Assembly (NCBI GenBank): GCA_937948705.1 | Contig: CALECF010000003.1 | Span: forward strand, 1-43,746 | DNA: 43,746 nucleotides | Direction: 5' to 3' | From: an uncultured Anaerosolibacter sp. | GTDB lineage: Bacteria > Bacillota_A > Clostridia > Peptostreptococcales > Thermotaleaceae | Position numbers and translations under genes: made by a program | The notes under the pieces: model-generated | Told to the model about the DNA's origin: nothing | Database searches by the model: none | The model's input: only the letters and a program-made list of their open reading frames with translations | Part shown: positions 7,312 to 16,228 of the stretch, piece by piece | How the letters are laid out: every line of letters starts with the position of its first letter | How positions within the stretch are numbered: position 1 is the stretch's first letter

Positions 7312-8721
7312 TTACTTATGTCTCTCTACTTCAAATCTTTGTAGATTATATCCTTCATTTGCCATAATGCCTGCCTTTTGTAAGGCAATTCTCACCTGTT
7401 CCTCTACCGTATCCACATTTTCAAGATTTGGTAGTAACAAACCTGACTTTCTGCCGCTAGATACAATCACCCCATATTTTTTTACATCTAGTTCATCTAG
7501 GGTATCGATGTTCTCCGGTGCTCTCAAGACATCTACGGAATAAATGATTTCTTCCAGTTCTTCTTCCTCTACAGGATAGAATCTTGGATCACTTGCACCA
7601 GCTTGGATGGCATTTCGAATAATTTCATCGGCAATATGATCTGTGGTTGGCTCAATGGTACCAATACATCCCCGCAACTCTCCATGCTTTTTCAATGAAA
7701 CAAATACACCGGCCTTTTGCTGAATCATTTCCTGAGGTAAATCCTGGGGGAGATCCATCACCCTTCGATGTGCCACATAATAGGTCAAGGCACTTCTAGC
7801 GAGCTTCACATAGGGGTCTTCCTCCTCACGGATTTGGCGTATTTTCTCATTTCTATGATTGTATAGCTGTTCTATATATTGGCGGTCTCGATTAACATCT
7901 CCAATTTCCACACCAACTACCCCGTACCCCACACCAAAGAGACCTTCATAGGATAATACCCTAGGCGTAATATTGTAGCCATCACAGGTACCTAACATAA
8001 TATCAATAGATCTCAGTCCACACTCTCCTGCCTCCTCTGTAAGGCAGGATTCCATAGCAAGAATTTTTTCCACTGCACCTGCCCCTAGCAATTCAAGGAT
8101 CTCTGTGTCAAATTGCTTCCCGCTTGGGTGATAGCCTGCCGGCCCGTCGATACTTAGTTTATGGGATAAATCTCCACTGGCAATGATGATGACATCCTCT
8201 TCTATGCCCTCCACTGCCTCTTGAATAGCTTTTCCAAATTGATATAAATCCTCCCTGGGCAAAAGGCCATAGGTAATATGAACCAGCTTATAATGGATAT
8301 ACCCTTGGTCTATGAAATACAGGGGCACCATGGTTCCATGATCTAAATCCAAAGAAATATCATGTTCCCGTGCAAAGTCTTGGTTTACTTGGGCACAGAA
8401 AATGTTTCTTGCCTTCGCAAATTGTAAAATCTTATTGGTCAACTCCAAATGATTATCTTTTGTAAACTTTACTTCCTCCGCTCCAAATCTCCCCATATTT
8501 CCTTTCATTTCCGGTGCTACGGTGATTGCTACTGCATCTCCAAACAATGGTCCATGGGGTGTTATGACTACGATGACTCCTGGTTTTTTCACTTTTATGT
8601 CTTCGACTACTTCTTTCATTGCATCTATGGTCCTCTGGATTCTTCTTTCCTCCCCTTTTCCCACTTCCTTCAGGATAATCGGTGGATGGGGAAGCAGATA
8701 TGCCCCTTGTATTCTTCCCAT
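7312..8721 (-). CDS. Fused Memo-AMMECR1 protein (AmrB-AmrA) of the AmmeMemoRadiSam system
   Basis: This is a 469-residue two-domain protein. Residues 1 to about 275 are a Memo-like domain related to extradiol dioxygenases, opening GRIQGAYLLPHPPII, with possible metal ligands in LDLDHGTMVPLYF and IASGDLSHKLS. Residues from about 300 to 469 are an AMMECR1 domain with the hallmark RGCIG motif at 350-354. Both domains are found with AmrS radical SAM enzymes across bacteria and archaea, often as separate proteins and sometimes fused. The biochemical function of the triad is poorly defined, so I give none. A GAGGAGG precedes the ATG. The next gene on this strand is amrS. Confidence 0.93.
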   Translation of the reverse strand: MGRIQGAYLLPHPPIILKEVGKGEERRIQRTIDAMKEVVEDIKVKKPGVIVVITPHGPLFGDAVAITVAPEMKGNMGRFGAEEVKFTKDNHLELTNKILQFAKARNIFCAQVNQDFAREHDISLDLDHGTMVPLYFIDQGYIHYKLVHITYGLLPREDLYQFGKAIQEAVEGIEEDVIIIASGDLSHKLSIDGPAGYHPSGKQFDTEILELLGAGAVEKILAMESCLTEEAGECGLRSIDIMLGTCDGYNITPRVLSYEGLFGVGYGVVGVEIGDVNRDRQYIEQLYNHRNEKIRQIREEEDPYVKLARSALTYYVAHRRVMDLPQDLPQEMIQQKAGVFVSLKKHGELRGCIGTIEPTTDHIADEIIRNAIQAGASDPRFYPVEEEELEEIIYSVDVLRAPENIDTLDELDVKKYGVIVSSGRKSGLLLPNLENVDTVEEQVRIALQKAGIMANEGYNLQRFEVERHK

Positions 8722-8786
8722 TTTTCAACCTCCTCTTTGGTTTCTTTTATTAATATGTTCCCCTAGAAAATCAGTTATACCCAGCT

Positions 8787-9497
8787 TTATTCTTTCACTT
8801 CATTAAAATATCTTAGAATTCCAATATAGATACTCCAGGCTACCTTTTCTTGATATTTTGATTCTTGAAGCAATCTTTCCTCCATGGGATTGGATAAAAA
8901 CCCACACTCCACCAGAACCATAGGGATCTTGCTGTCTTGCATGAGGTATACATCACTTTTTAATTTTGTTTCCCTACTGTTGCCATTGTTCAGAATCCGG
9001 ATTAACTCCTCTTGAATCAGTGCAGCCAGCATCTTACTTTCCTCAGAGTTTTTAGGATAAAAAGCCTGTGCTCCATAGTATTGGGTCTGGGGGAAGGCAT
9101 TCAAATGAATGGAAACAAAAATATCTGCATCACTTTCGTTCATAATTTTTTTTCTATTTCTTAAATCTTCATTTTTTTTATCTCTAATTCTCCCAGTGTC
9201 TGAATAAAGACCCATATCCGTATCTCGGGTTAAAATCACCATAGCACCACTTTGTTCTAGCAGCTTTCTTAACCTTAATGCAATTTCTAGATTGATATGA
9301 CTTTCCAGCACACCACTTCTCCCACTAGTACCACCATCTACGCCACCATGACCTGCATCCACAACAATTACCTTGTGGGTAGTAGGCAGGGAAGTTATTT
9401 CCAATAGATTGCTATACCAGTTGTATAAAAATAGCGTTCCTCCAATGAGAAATAGCCATAAAAAGAACCACCTTTTATGTATCACAAACACTTGCAT
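8787..9497 (-). CDS. cwlD: N-acetylmuramoyl-L-alanine amidase CwlD
   Basis: This is a 236-residue Amidase_3 zinc enzyme with an N-terminal signal-anchor helix at about residues 10-30. The zinc ligands are visible as H50 (VVDAGHGG), E65 (LESHINLE) and H131 (VSIHLNAF), with the catalytic E197 in VLVECGFLSN. The length and the short anchor fit CwlD, which removes peptide from muramic acid so that muramic-delta-lactam forms in the spore cortex, a signal for germination lytic enzymes. A GGAGGGG lies upstream of the ATG. The ger operon nearby supports a sporulation role, though a vegetative amidase cannot be wholly excluded. It is on the same strand as the Amr genes, 65 bases upstream. Confidence 0.9.
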   Translation of the reverse strand: MQVFVIHKRWFFLWLFLIGGTLFLYNWYSNLLEITSLPTTHKVIVVDAGHGGVDGGTSGRSGVLESHINLEIALRLRKLLEQSGAMVILTRDTDMGLYSDTGRIRDKKNEDLRNRKKIMNESDADIFVSIHLNAFPQTQYYGAQAFYPKNSEESKMLAALIQEELIRILNNGNSRETKLKSDVYLMQDSKIPMVLVECGFLSNPMEERLLQESKYQEKVAWSIYIGILRYFNEVKE

Positions 9498-9568
9498 TGA
9501 GACGTCCCCTCCTTCTTTTTCTATTTATTCATATTCAATAATAGAAAAATTATGTGAAAGACAATGAT

Positions 9569-9610
9569 AAAGAGAAGCAGTGGGATTTCAAAATCCCACT
9601 GCTTCTCTTT
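9569..9610 (-). terminator. Strong terminator after the MA-type peptidase gene
   Basis: Two perfectly complementary 20-base arms (9569-9588 and 9591-9610) form a stem containing AGCAGTGGGAT. It overlaps the stop codon of the upstream gene on the minus strand and is followed by a weak T-rich stretch. It separates that gene from cwlD. Confidence 0.85.
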
Positions 9611-10739
9611 ATTCTCTTAAATAGGTTTCCCATGCGGCATCCAGTTCATTGACATGGATTCCTAGAACCTTGGGAGTAACTTCGTGATACCGCTGGATAG
9701 AGATTGCATCTACCTCAGCCCCAGTTCCCTCTAAATAATCATAGGAGCCCAAAGCCTCTACGATTTCTTTTATCTTTTCTTCTCCATAGGTGTCTATCAT
9801 GAATTTCACAATCATACCAGAGCCATCGTAATAATTTTGGATCTCTTTTTCATCTTCCATAATCTCTAGATTCAGTTTCTCTAATTTACTAATGGTCATC
9901 CATTTATCTTTGTAGGCGCTCACATAATAGTCTTTGGAGCTATACATTTCAGGCTCATTTTTAAAATTACTAAAGTACATGGCCAATCCCTCAGCAAACC
10001 AATAGGGAAGATTATTCTTCGCCTTTTTTATGGTCAGTTTATGAATTAATTCATGTTCTAATATTTCCCGATAATGCCTTGATTCGTCAAATTCTGTAGT
10101 CTTTATGGATTCAGGGTATTCATACCACCCTGCAAACTGCCAACCAAATGAAAGCTTTACCGATTGCCGTAGCATCTCCTTATCCTTGTACAGCTTGATC
10201 ACAGTTGTTTCCTCTATACCCTCTCCATATCTATCTTGAACATTCTTATAGGCAACTTCACATACATCACCAATTTTTTCTGCATATTTCTTTGAAGAAT
10301 TGAAATATTTGATAATAAAATGTTTTGTTTGAATATCTTCAAACTTCATATCAGCATCCTTCCAGCTGCCTCTTTCTTTTACAAGGCGCAAAGGATATTT
10401 CATCTGATACACTTTGTCTTGCAGACGATAACTTTGGCTGATTTCAACAAAGGCTTGATCCCCATTGCGAATATCTATATCTTCCACCCTTAACTGATAG
10501 TTCTGTATATCGCTGCATAGGATATCCCTCATCCAGCTTTTCTTTTCTGCTAAGTACTCTGGGCTTTCCCAAGATAAGGTTCCTATATAGGCTTCTAGAT
10601 CCTTTTGATGAACCAGGGTCTCCTGGGTTGTTATAAGTTGTCGAATTTCTTCCTCAAGTCTCTGGTTTTTTTCGCTGCAACCAGCAGTCAACATGACCAA
10701 GGTGCACAATAGTATAAGGAGTATTCTACTTCTTCTCAT
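9609..10739 (-). CDS. Lipoprotein metallopeptidase, peptidase MA (gluzincin) type
   Basis: This is a 376-residue exported lipoprotein with a signal sequence and lipobox L-T-A-G-C, the lipidated cysteine being C21. A coiled, glutamate-rich stretch follows (about residues 25-50), then an NTF2-like or DUF-type region. The C-terminal metallopeptidase has the zinc motif HELIH at 229-233 and a downstream glutamate E250 in WFAEGLAMYF, the gluzincin arrangement of the peptidase MA family. It should act outside the membrane on an unknown substrate. The upstream region holds an ordinary AGGAGA-like site, and a strong terminator overlaps its stop codon, so it is probably a single-gene unit. Confidence 0.85.
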   Translation of the reverse strand: MRRSRILLILLCTLVMLTAGCSEKNQRLEEEIRQLITTQETLVHQKDLEAYIGTLSWESPEYLAEKKSWMRDILCSDIQNYQLRVEDIDIRNGDQAFVEISQSYRLQDKVYQMKYPLRLVKERGSWKDADMKFEDIQTKHFIIKYFNSSKKYAEKIGDVCEVAYKNVQDRYGEGIEETTVIKLYKDKEMLRQSVKLSFGWQFAGWYEYPESIKTTEFDESRHYREILEHELIHKLTIKKAKNNLPYWFAEGLAMYFSNFKNEPEMYSSKDYYVSAYKDKWMTISKLEKLNLEIMEDEKEIQNYYDGSGMIVKFMIDTYGEEKIKEIVEALGSYDYLEGTGAEVDAISIQRYHEVTPKVLGIHVNELDAAWETYLRE

Positions 10740-10821
10740 ATTTGTCTCCTTTAAAAGATATACACTATCCTATGAATGGAGCAATCACCATATGTCATCT
10801 CTGTAATTCCCCACGATCTTT

Positions 10822-11151
10822 TTATTCCTCCACGCGAATATATCCCTTCTGAATCAACTTCTCTACATGGGCATCTACCTTATCCTTTATGCTAATTCCA
10901 TATGTTTCTTCCAGTACAAACATCATAGAGACAGCCACTTGTGCCACATCCAACAATTCATCACTAATATGATCCACTACTTCTCGTTCCTCTAGATTGA
11001 CTTTCTCCCCATTTAATCCCCTGAACTTTCCAATGGCCTGGGCAAGTTCACCGGCTTCTTCCATAAGCTTTAAGCAAGTAGATTCTAACCCCGGCTGTAG
11101 ATTGTTCAATTTTGGTAAACTTATTTGCTTAAACTCTGTGTATCGATTCAT
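10822..11151 (-). CDS. MazG-like nucleotide pyrophosphohydrolase-type protein
   Basis: This is a 109-residue all-alpha protein of the MazG-like family. It shows the expected metal-binding pattern, EExxE at residues 31-35 (LMEEAGELAQA), and a second acidic cluster DELLD at 64-68. Members of the superfamily hydrolyse NTPs or dNTPs to monophosphates in a house-cleaning role. The exact substrate of this short version is unknown. It starts at the ATG with an AGGAGA site 5-6 bases upstream and is divergent from the ferritin-like gene. The downstream gene is the MA-type lipoprotein peptidase on the same strand, 82 bases away. Confidence 0.85.
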   Translation of the reverse strand: MNRYTEFKQISLPKLNNLQPGLESTCLKLMEEAGELAQAIGKFRGLNGEKVNLEEREVVDHISDELLDVAQVAVSMMFVLEETYGISIKDKVDAHVEKLIQKGYIRVEE

Positions 11152-11260
11152 TGACGATTCTCCTTTGTCTTTGCTTTTCTCTATTATATATTATTACATA
11201 AATTATCGGTAAATCCTTGTAAGAAATTCCGTTTTTCTCTGTTTTTTTATGTCCTTCCTA

Positions 11261-11289
11261 TTGATTTTTTATTGTCTCTATATTATATG
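11261..11289 (+). promoter_or_regulatory. Candidate promoter for the DUF2383 gene
   Basis: TTGATT (11261-11266), a 17-base spacer and TATATG (11284-11289) form a modest sigma-A-like match about 100 bases before the ATG. The surroundings are very AT-rich, so chance matches are likely. Confidence 0.35.
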
Positions 11290-11391
11290 AGCTTATCGTG
11301 GCCTATATCCAATCAGATACACCATAGTTTTACTGCATAACCTTCTCATTCTTGATGCAAACTAACCATAAATAATGATGGAGGTTATGTC

Positions 11392-11829
11392 ATGGATGAT
11401 CCAAATGTAAAGACCTTAAATGAAGTTTTAAAGGGCGAATATATGGCTGTTCACGCCTATGATGATGTAGTGGACAAGGTCCCAGATCCAAACTTAAAGG
11501 ATGAACTTTATCGCATGCAGCGTGTGCATCAAGAAAATACCCTGCGACTATCGGATCGAATCGTGCAGTTGGGAGGACATCCTCAAGGCAGTAATGGACT
11601 GGGTGGATTTATGGCCGATGTCATGCTTAGAATGGACGCTAGGATGAACAACCATCCCCAGTATATCATTGAAAAGTTAAAAGAAGGCTCAGATAAAGGG
11701 ATTCATGCCACCCTAGAAGTAATCAAGGGAGATCTCGATCAAGATAGTGCGTCTATTGTGAAGGATATCCTCGACCGTGATCGCAATAACGTAAGACGTT
11801 TAGAATCCCTATCAAGATTGTATCAGTAA
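11392..11829 (+). CDS. Ferritin-like DUF2383 family protein
   Basis: This is a 145-residue, mostly helical protein that looks like the DUF2383/PA2169 four-helix bundle within the ferritin-like superfamily. Candidate metal-ligand stretches are LKGEYMAVHAYDD near residues 12-24 and RVHQEN near 43-48, with a histidine and glutamate spaced as in ferritin-like folds. No enzymatic role is established for the family, and many members are found in spore-formers or under stress. A GGAGG site precedes the ATG by about 8 bases. A hairpin terminator follows the stop, so it is probably transcribed alone, divergently from the MazG-like gene. Confidence 0.8.
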   Translation: MDDPNVKTLNEVLKGEYMAVHAYDDVVDKVPDPNLKDELYRMQRVHQENTLRLSDRIVQLGGHPQGSNGLGGFMADVMLRMDARMNNHPQYIIEKLKEGSDKGIHATLEVIKGDLDQDSASIVKDILDRDRNNVRRLESLSRLYQ

Positions 11830-11834
11830 AGTAC

Positions 11835-11865
11835 AAAAACACCGATAGCACATATTGGTGTTTTC
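11835..11865 (+). terminator. Terminator after the DUF2383 gene
   Basis: AAAACACCGATA and TATTGGTGTTTT pair around a short loop, followed by T-rich sequence. It lies a few bases after the stop codon. Confidence 0.85.
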
Positions 11866-11869
11866 TTAC

Positions 11870-12285
11870 ATGCATCATCGGTATGATTCATCTCGTCTTT
11901 CCTAATGATGTACAAATGAAATACCCAATTTGTCCATTCCTTTATTTTCAGAATAATACTTTTAATGAATGCTTTTTGTGAAAGCAAAATCAAATATGGC
12001 CATCTCTATGTTTTTTGAATGGGATGAAATGTAGATGCTATGGAAAGTTTTTCATGGAATTTTCTTATATAAGATTTTATTCTTAATCATATCTGCAATT
12101 GGCAAAATCTTGTTAACATAACACTATTTACATAATGACATCTTTTGCTTTTCATGAGCTAGGAACTGTGGTAAACTTATCATTGGCGCACGGTTAGTAG
12201 ACATAAATAGTCTGAAAATAGCCCATTTTTAGTAGCTGTGTTCGCTATCGCATTTATATCTATTATCTATAAGGAGGAAAGAACT
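11870..12285. other. Gene-free 416-base stretch before sstT
   Basis: I see no credible reading frame, RNA gene or known riboswitch here. The sequence is AT-rich. It must contain the sstT promoter, but several weak TTGnnn/TAnnnT pairs compete and none stands out. The long leader leaves room for unrecognised regulation. Confidence 0.5.
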
Positions 12286-13518
12286 ATGAGAAATCTATTG
12301 AACAAGTGGAATCAGATGAGCTTGGTAAAACGAATATTTGTAGGTTTGATTATCGGTATTATTCTAGCTGTAACGGTTCCTCAATCAGCAAAACCAGTTG
12401 TCATTTTAGGTTCTTTATTTGTAGGTGCTTTGAAAGCGATTGCCCCTATGTTGGTTTTCTTCTTGGTTATGTCAGCCATCTCTCAGCATAAAAGTGGTCA
12501 ACAAACCAATATGAAATCAATTATCGTCCTTTATCTTCTAGGTACATTCCTAGCTGGATTTGTGGCAGTTATTGCAAGCTTTATATTCCCTGTTAACTTA
12601 ACACTTGCTGCGGGCGTTGACAGTGTTACAGCTCCTGGCGGTGTAACAGAAGTTTTAAAAGCATTACTATTAAACCTTGTTGATAACCCTGTAAAAGCAT
12701 TATTTAATGCGAACTATATTGGTATATTATCTTGGGCAGTTCTTCTTGGCTTAGCTTTAAAGAATGCACCAGATACTACAAAAACAATGATTACAAATTT
12801 TTCAGATGCGATCTCACAAATGGTTAGATGGGTCATCAACTTCGCTCCATTAGGAATTATGGGTCTTGTATTTGATTCTATTGCTACAAGTGGACTTGAG
12901 TCCCTACTAAGCTATGGACAATTACTTGCAGTTCTAATTGGTTGTATGCTTTTTGTGGCTCTTGTTGTCAATCCAATCATTGCATTCGTAATGATTCGTA
13001 AGAATCCATATCCTCTTGTATTTAAGTGTATTAGGGAAAGCGGTATCACAGCATTCTTTACACGTAGCTCAGCTGCAAACATTCCTGTAAACATGAGCTT
13101 ATGTGAAAAATTAGGTTTGGATAAGGATACGTATTCAGTTTCTATTCCATTAGGCGCTACGATCAATATGGCTGGTGCAGCTGTTACGATCTCTGTATTG
13201 ACCCTTGCTGCAGTTCACACCCTTGGCATTCAAGTGGATATCCCTACAGCAATCATCCTTAGTGTACTGTCTGCTGTAAGTGCTTGTGGTGCTTCCGGTG
13301 TAGCTGGTGGTTCACTATTACTAATTCCTCTAGCATGTAGCTTATTTGGAATTCCAAACGAGATTGCTATGCAGGTAGTTGGTGTAGGCTTTATCGTAGG
13401 TGTTTTACAAGACTCCTTCGAAACATCACTAAACTCATCAACAGACGTACTTTTCACTGCAGTAGCTGAATTTGCAGAGTGGCGTAAAAAAGGTAAAGAA
13501 ATCGTTTTAAATAAATAA
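12286..13518 (+). CDS. sstT: Serine/threonine:sodium symporter SstT
   Basis: This is a 410-residue member of the dicarboxylate/amino acid:cation symporter family. It imports serine and threonine with sodium. About eight membrane helices and two re-entrant loops are visible. The signature serine-rich and NMxG motifs are present ([12 protein letters not shown] and [11 protein letters not shown]), and [17 protein letters not shown] is typical of SstT rather than of glutamate carriers. I start at the ATG at 12286, which follows AAGGAGG by 8 bases. The earlier in-frame start at 12238 lacks a site. Its codon usage looks smoother and more T-rich than in neighbouring genes, as in well-expressed genes. 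A strong terminator follows. Confidence 0.94.
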   Translation: MRNLLNKWNQMSLVKRIFVGLIIGIILAVTVPQSAKPVVILGSLFVGALKAIAPMLVFFLVMSAISQHKSGQQTNMKSIIVLYLLGTFLAGFVAVIASFIFPVNLTLAAGVDSVTAPGGVTEVLKALLLNLVDNPVKALFNANYIGILSWAVLLGLALKNAPDTTKTMITNFSDAISQMVRWVINFAPLGIMGLVFDSIATSGLESLLSYGQLLAVLIGCMLFVALVVNPIIAFVMIRKNPYPLVFKCIRESGITAFFTRSSAANIPVNMSLCEKLGLDKDTYSVSIPLGATINMAGAAVTISVLTLAAVHTLGIQVDIPTAIILSVLSAVSACGASGVAGGSLLLIPLACSLFGIPNEIAMQVVGVGFIVGVLQDSFETSLNSSTDVLFTAVAEFAEWRKKGKEIVLNK

Positions 13519-13530
13519 TAAGTTGACTAT

Positions 13531-13564
13531 AAAAAGCTTGGGAGCAATCTCCCAAGCTTTTTTA
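13531..13564 (+). terminator. Terminator after sstT
   Basis: AAAGCTTGGGAG and CTCCCAAGCTTT form a perfect stem around a four-base loop, followed by a run of T. Confidence 0.95.
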
Positions 13565-13805
13565 GTATCCAAAATTCCCATGTAGCACAGGCCCGTTCTT
13601 TATCACGCTGTGATATTACGTGGACCTAGGGTTACCCGTAGGTGTTTAACTATGTTCCTAGGTTATAAATTAATTTCTTAACTGCTGTTTAGTCTGTAGT
13701 ATAACATGGTAAAAAATAAAAAACATCCTGAATTCTTGTACTCTTGAATGAATGATTGACTTTAATAATATACATAGACTTTAGGATATAAGGGAGGTAT
13801 AGTCA

Positions 13806-14876
13806 ATGATAAAAATGAAGAATCTCATGGTACTAATTACGATTATAGCACTTGCTTTTGCATTTCCAATTGGATCCTTCTCTGACAAAGGCAGTGGCAG
13901 TGATGACAACAGCTCCTATAGTTCCGGCCATGGGAGTGATGATTCTCCTGGGGATGATAGCCGTTCATTTAACAGCTCTGACGATTCCATTTCATCATCC
14001 CTTTCCAGTAACGGGGAATATATGGCCTTGGTCAATGAAAAAAAACGTCTGTCCGACAAAATTGATACATTGAAGGATCAGTTGGATGAGGCTAAAGACC
14101 GCAATGATTCAACTTTATTAACCAGACTAACGGTGGAGCTGAGAGATCTTAAAATCCAGAAGGATGCCGTAGAAGCAAAAATACTTCAAATAGCTGGTGG
14201 AGACCGGTTCAAATCTTTTGATGACAGTAAGCACGGTGTAGAGGCTGAGCTGACCTCCTTGAAGATCAAGAGGGATGCAATCGAAAAAGTGCTCCTTGAC
14301 TTGAGAGCCGCGCTTAACGTTTTAGTTTCTTCTGGAAACAGCACAGGGCAAGATACCCTACGACAGCAGATCGCTAAGCAGGAAGCCTTGAAGGATGCAC
14401 TCCAGCTTCAGATTCGGGAAAGAAAGCTACAGATCAAGGATTTCCTTCGCAATCTGTACTCTGATGATGAATGGAATACAGCCTTGAAGCTCCAGTCAGA
14501 ACTGGATAGAATCAAAAATGTCCGTTCATTGCCAGTGAATAGCATCTTGATCTCAGGAAAAGAAGTAAAGCTCGATACGCCCCCTTTGATTTCGTCTGGG
14601 CGCACGCTCATTCCTGTAAGAGCCATTGCCTCCTCCTTGGGTGCCACAGTCCTTTGGGATGAGCGAGAGCAGAAGATCACCATCCGACAAGGCACCACAG
14701 TGATCGAGTTTGAAATTGGTGATGACAGCATGAAGGTAAACGGTAAGAGTATGGATCTAGATGTTCCTCCCCAGATCATTAATGGCCGTACTGTGATCCC
14801 TTTGCGTGCTTTGGTGGAAAGCCTGAAGCTGAATATCGAATGGGATGATGCAACACAAACCGTGGAAATTATGTAA
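13806..14876 (+). CDS. Secreted coiled-coil protein with copper-amine-oxidase-type stalk repeats
   Basis: This is a 356-residue exported protein. A signal peptide occupies about residues 1-24, followed by a low-complexity Ser/Asp/Gly linker (27-70). A long charged coiled-coil region spans about 75-215. The C-terminal 110 residues hold two copies of the copper amine oxidase N-terminal-like stalk motif, with R-T-L-I-P-V-R-A at 266-273 and R-T-V-I-P-L-R-A at 328-335, each followed by a WD hairpin. This motif is common on surface proteins of Clostridia and related bacteria and is not itself an oxidase. A GGGAGG sits 8 bases before the ATG. The function is unknown, perhaps cell-envelope binding. 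Confidence 0.85.
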   Translation: MIKMKNLMVLITIIALAFAFPIGSFSDKGSGSDDNSSYSSGHGSDDSPGDDSRSFNSSDDSISSSLSSNGEYMALVNEKKRLSDKIDTLKDQLDEAKDRNDSTLLTRLTVELRDLKIQKDAVEAKILQIAGGDRFKSFDDSKHGVEAELTSLKIKRDAIEKVLLDLRAALNVLVSSGNSTGQDTLRQQIAKQEALKDALQLQIRERKLQIKDFLRNLYSDDEWNTALKLQSELDRIKNVRSLPVNSILISGKEVKLDTPPLISSGRTLIPVRAIASSLGATVLWDEREQKITIRQGTTVIEFEIGDDSMKVNGKSMDLDVPPQIINGRTVIPLRALVESLKLNIEWDDATQTVEIM

Positions 14877-14892
14877 GGGCTATGTATGTAAG

Positions 14893-14924
14893 AAAAGGCA
14901 GATCTACTCTTAGGTTTGCCTTTT
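14893..14924 (+). terminator. Probable terminator after the stalk-domain gene
   Basis: AAAAGGCA and TGCCTTTT pair around a partly paired loop and end in a T run. The stem is short, so confidence is moderate. Confidence 0.7.
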
Positions 14925-15132
14925 TATTGTTTTACCTATATAACAAAGATCCTGTAAATATAATCTCTTGTAGAGTTTTACATTTCGACAATAGCTTAGA
15001 AGTGATTGCATTCATCCCGATTAGCACTGGACAGTTTTTTTATTACATACACAACCTATTGGCAAAAGCATATACTAATTTAGAAAAAAGGGATTAGCAT
15101 CAATACTAGTTGAATTGTTTGGAGGTAATAAA

Positions 15133-15945
15133 ATGGGCAATGATTTAAGGGTTTTGATAGGTGTGCCTATCAGACAAACACCTATCATACTAAAAGAATT
15201 TCTAGAGTCCTTAAAAGATATAGATAAAAATGGATTCACAGTAGATTATTATTTTATTGATGATAATGACAACTCCGATTCCCAGAAATTATTGGAACTG
15301 TTCAGAGAGTCAGCGGATTCTTCGGTTAAAATTGAAGTCATCCATAGTAGTGATACTTATCTGTGTAATAACCACACCCATTTTTGGAGCGATAATCTGG
15401 TGTGGAAAGTTGCTGATTATAAAAACAAAATCATCCAGCACTGCCTGGACCAAAACTATGATTACCTTTTTCTCATTGATTCAGACTTGATTTTGCACCC
15501 TTTAACCCTTAGGCACCTGGTATCAGCTGATAAAGATATTTTATCTGAAATATTCTGGACCAGGTGGACCCCTGATGGTGAGGAGATGCCACAGGTCTGG
15601 ATGTTTGATAAATATTCCTTTGTTGACATCCCCTCTATAGGGTCAAATACTGAATTAGCAAAAAACATAACTTCCTCGGTAATACATCAGTTTAGAAAAC
15701 CAGGCATTTATAAAGTTGGCGGACTAGGAGCCTGTACCCTTATAAAAACAAAAGCCCTTATGAAGGGTCTCAATTTCAGTAAGATATATAATGTTTCCTT
15801 TTGGGGAGAAGATAGACACTTTTGTATACGGGCAGTAGCTCTTGGGCTTGAATTATATGTAGATACAACTTATCCCGCTTTACACCTTTACAGAGAAGAA
15901 GATTTAGAAAAAGTTCCAAATTATAAGGCTTCATGTTCAAATTAG
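15133..15945 (+). CDS. Glycosyltransferase, family 2-like
   Basis: This is a 270-residue cytoplasmic protein with a GT-A-like fold. The N-terminal RVLIGVPIRQTP strand-loop, an acidic YFIDDNDNSD stretch near residue 40, and a DxD-type DSD at 116-118 (FLIDSDLIL) for metal and nucleotide-sugar binding are visible. A GEDRHFCIRA segment near the C-terminus resembles the catalytic-acid region of family 2 enzymes. No membrane helix is seen. The ATG at 15133 follows TTTGGAGG by 7 bases and is preferred over an in-frame TTG at 15115. Donor and acceptor are unknown. It stands alone, next to the left copy of the rpsI-tail repeat. Confidence 0.8.
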   Translation: MGNDLRVLIGVPIRQTPIILKEFLESLKDIDKNGFTVDYYFIDDNDNSDSQKLLELFRESADSSVKIEVIHSSDTYLCNNHTHFWSDNLVWKVADYKNKIIQHCLDQNYDYLFLIDSDLILHPLTLRHLVSADKDILSEIFWTRWTPDGEEMPQVWMFDKYSFVDIPSIGSNTELAKNITSSVIHQFRKPGIYKVGGLGACTLIKTKALMKGLNFSKIYNVSFWGEDRHFCIRAVALGLELYVDTTYPALHLYREEDLEKVPNYKASCSN

Positions 15946-15949
15946 TTTC

Positions 15950-16142
15950 CCCTAAAGTGCGTATTTAGCAGTAACCGTGAAACGTCCTATGAATGGATCG
16001 GGCAAACTTGGATGTTCCTTGCTTTCCATATAAGTAACCAAAACTTAAACCCATAGAAAGCTCATGAATCTAAGCAATCAGAATCCCCCAAACGTAGGTG
16101 TTTGAGGGATTCTGCATTCCAATTGCCCTATCCCTTTGAGAA
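15950..16142. repeat. Diverged copy of the rpsI 3' end and downstream region
   Basis: About 190 bases match 22635-22805. The last 59 bases (16084-16142) align without gaps to 22747-22805, including the terminator hairpin and the final codons of rpsI. On the minus strand they still read F-S-K-G-stop, against F-S-K-R-stop in rpsI. The farther part matches with indels, for example TATTTAGCA and TTGCTTTCC at corresponding places. The hairpin here lacks the T tract, so it is probably no longer a terminator. Confidence 0.85.
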
Positions 16143-16228
16143 TTTTTACATCAATATTTAAGCCACTTAGAAGTTAATTTGTCAGTTATATGTTCGTTAT
16201 CAATAGTACTTTATACTTCCCATACTCT

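Noticed and set aside
8453..8728. A 91-residue minus-strand frame over the start of the Memo-AMMECR1 gene
   Set aside because: It is a shadow of the fused gene, highly charged and without family features.
11870..12285. The long region before sstT considered as an amino-acid riboswitch
   Set aside because: I saw no T-box core, lysine-type or glycine-type conserved blocks, and no terminator/antiterminator pair.
16081..16142. Initially read as an ordinary terminator for the L,D-transpeptidase gene
   Set aside because: The hairpin has no T tract on that strand, and the sequence is better explained as a decayed copy of the rpsI tail and terminator.
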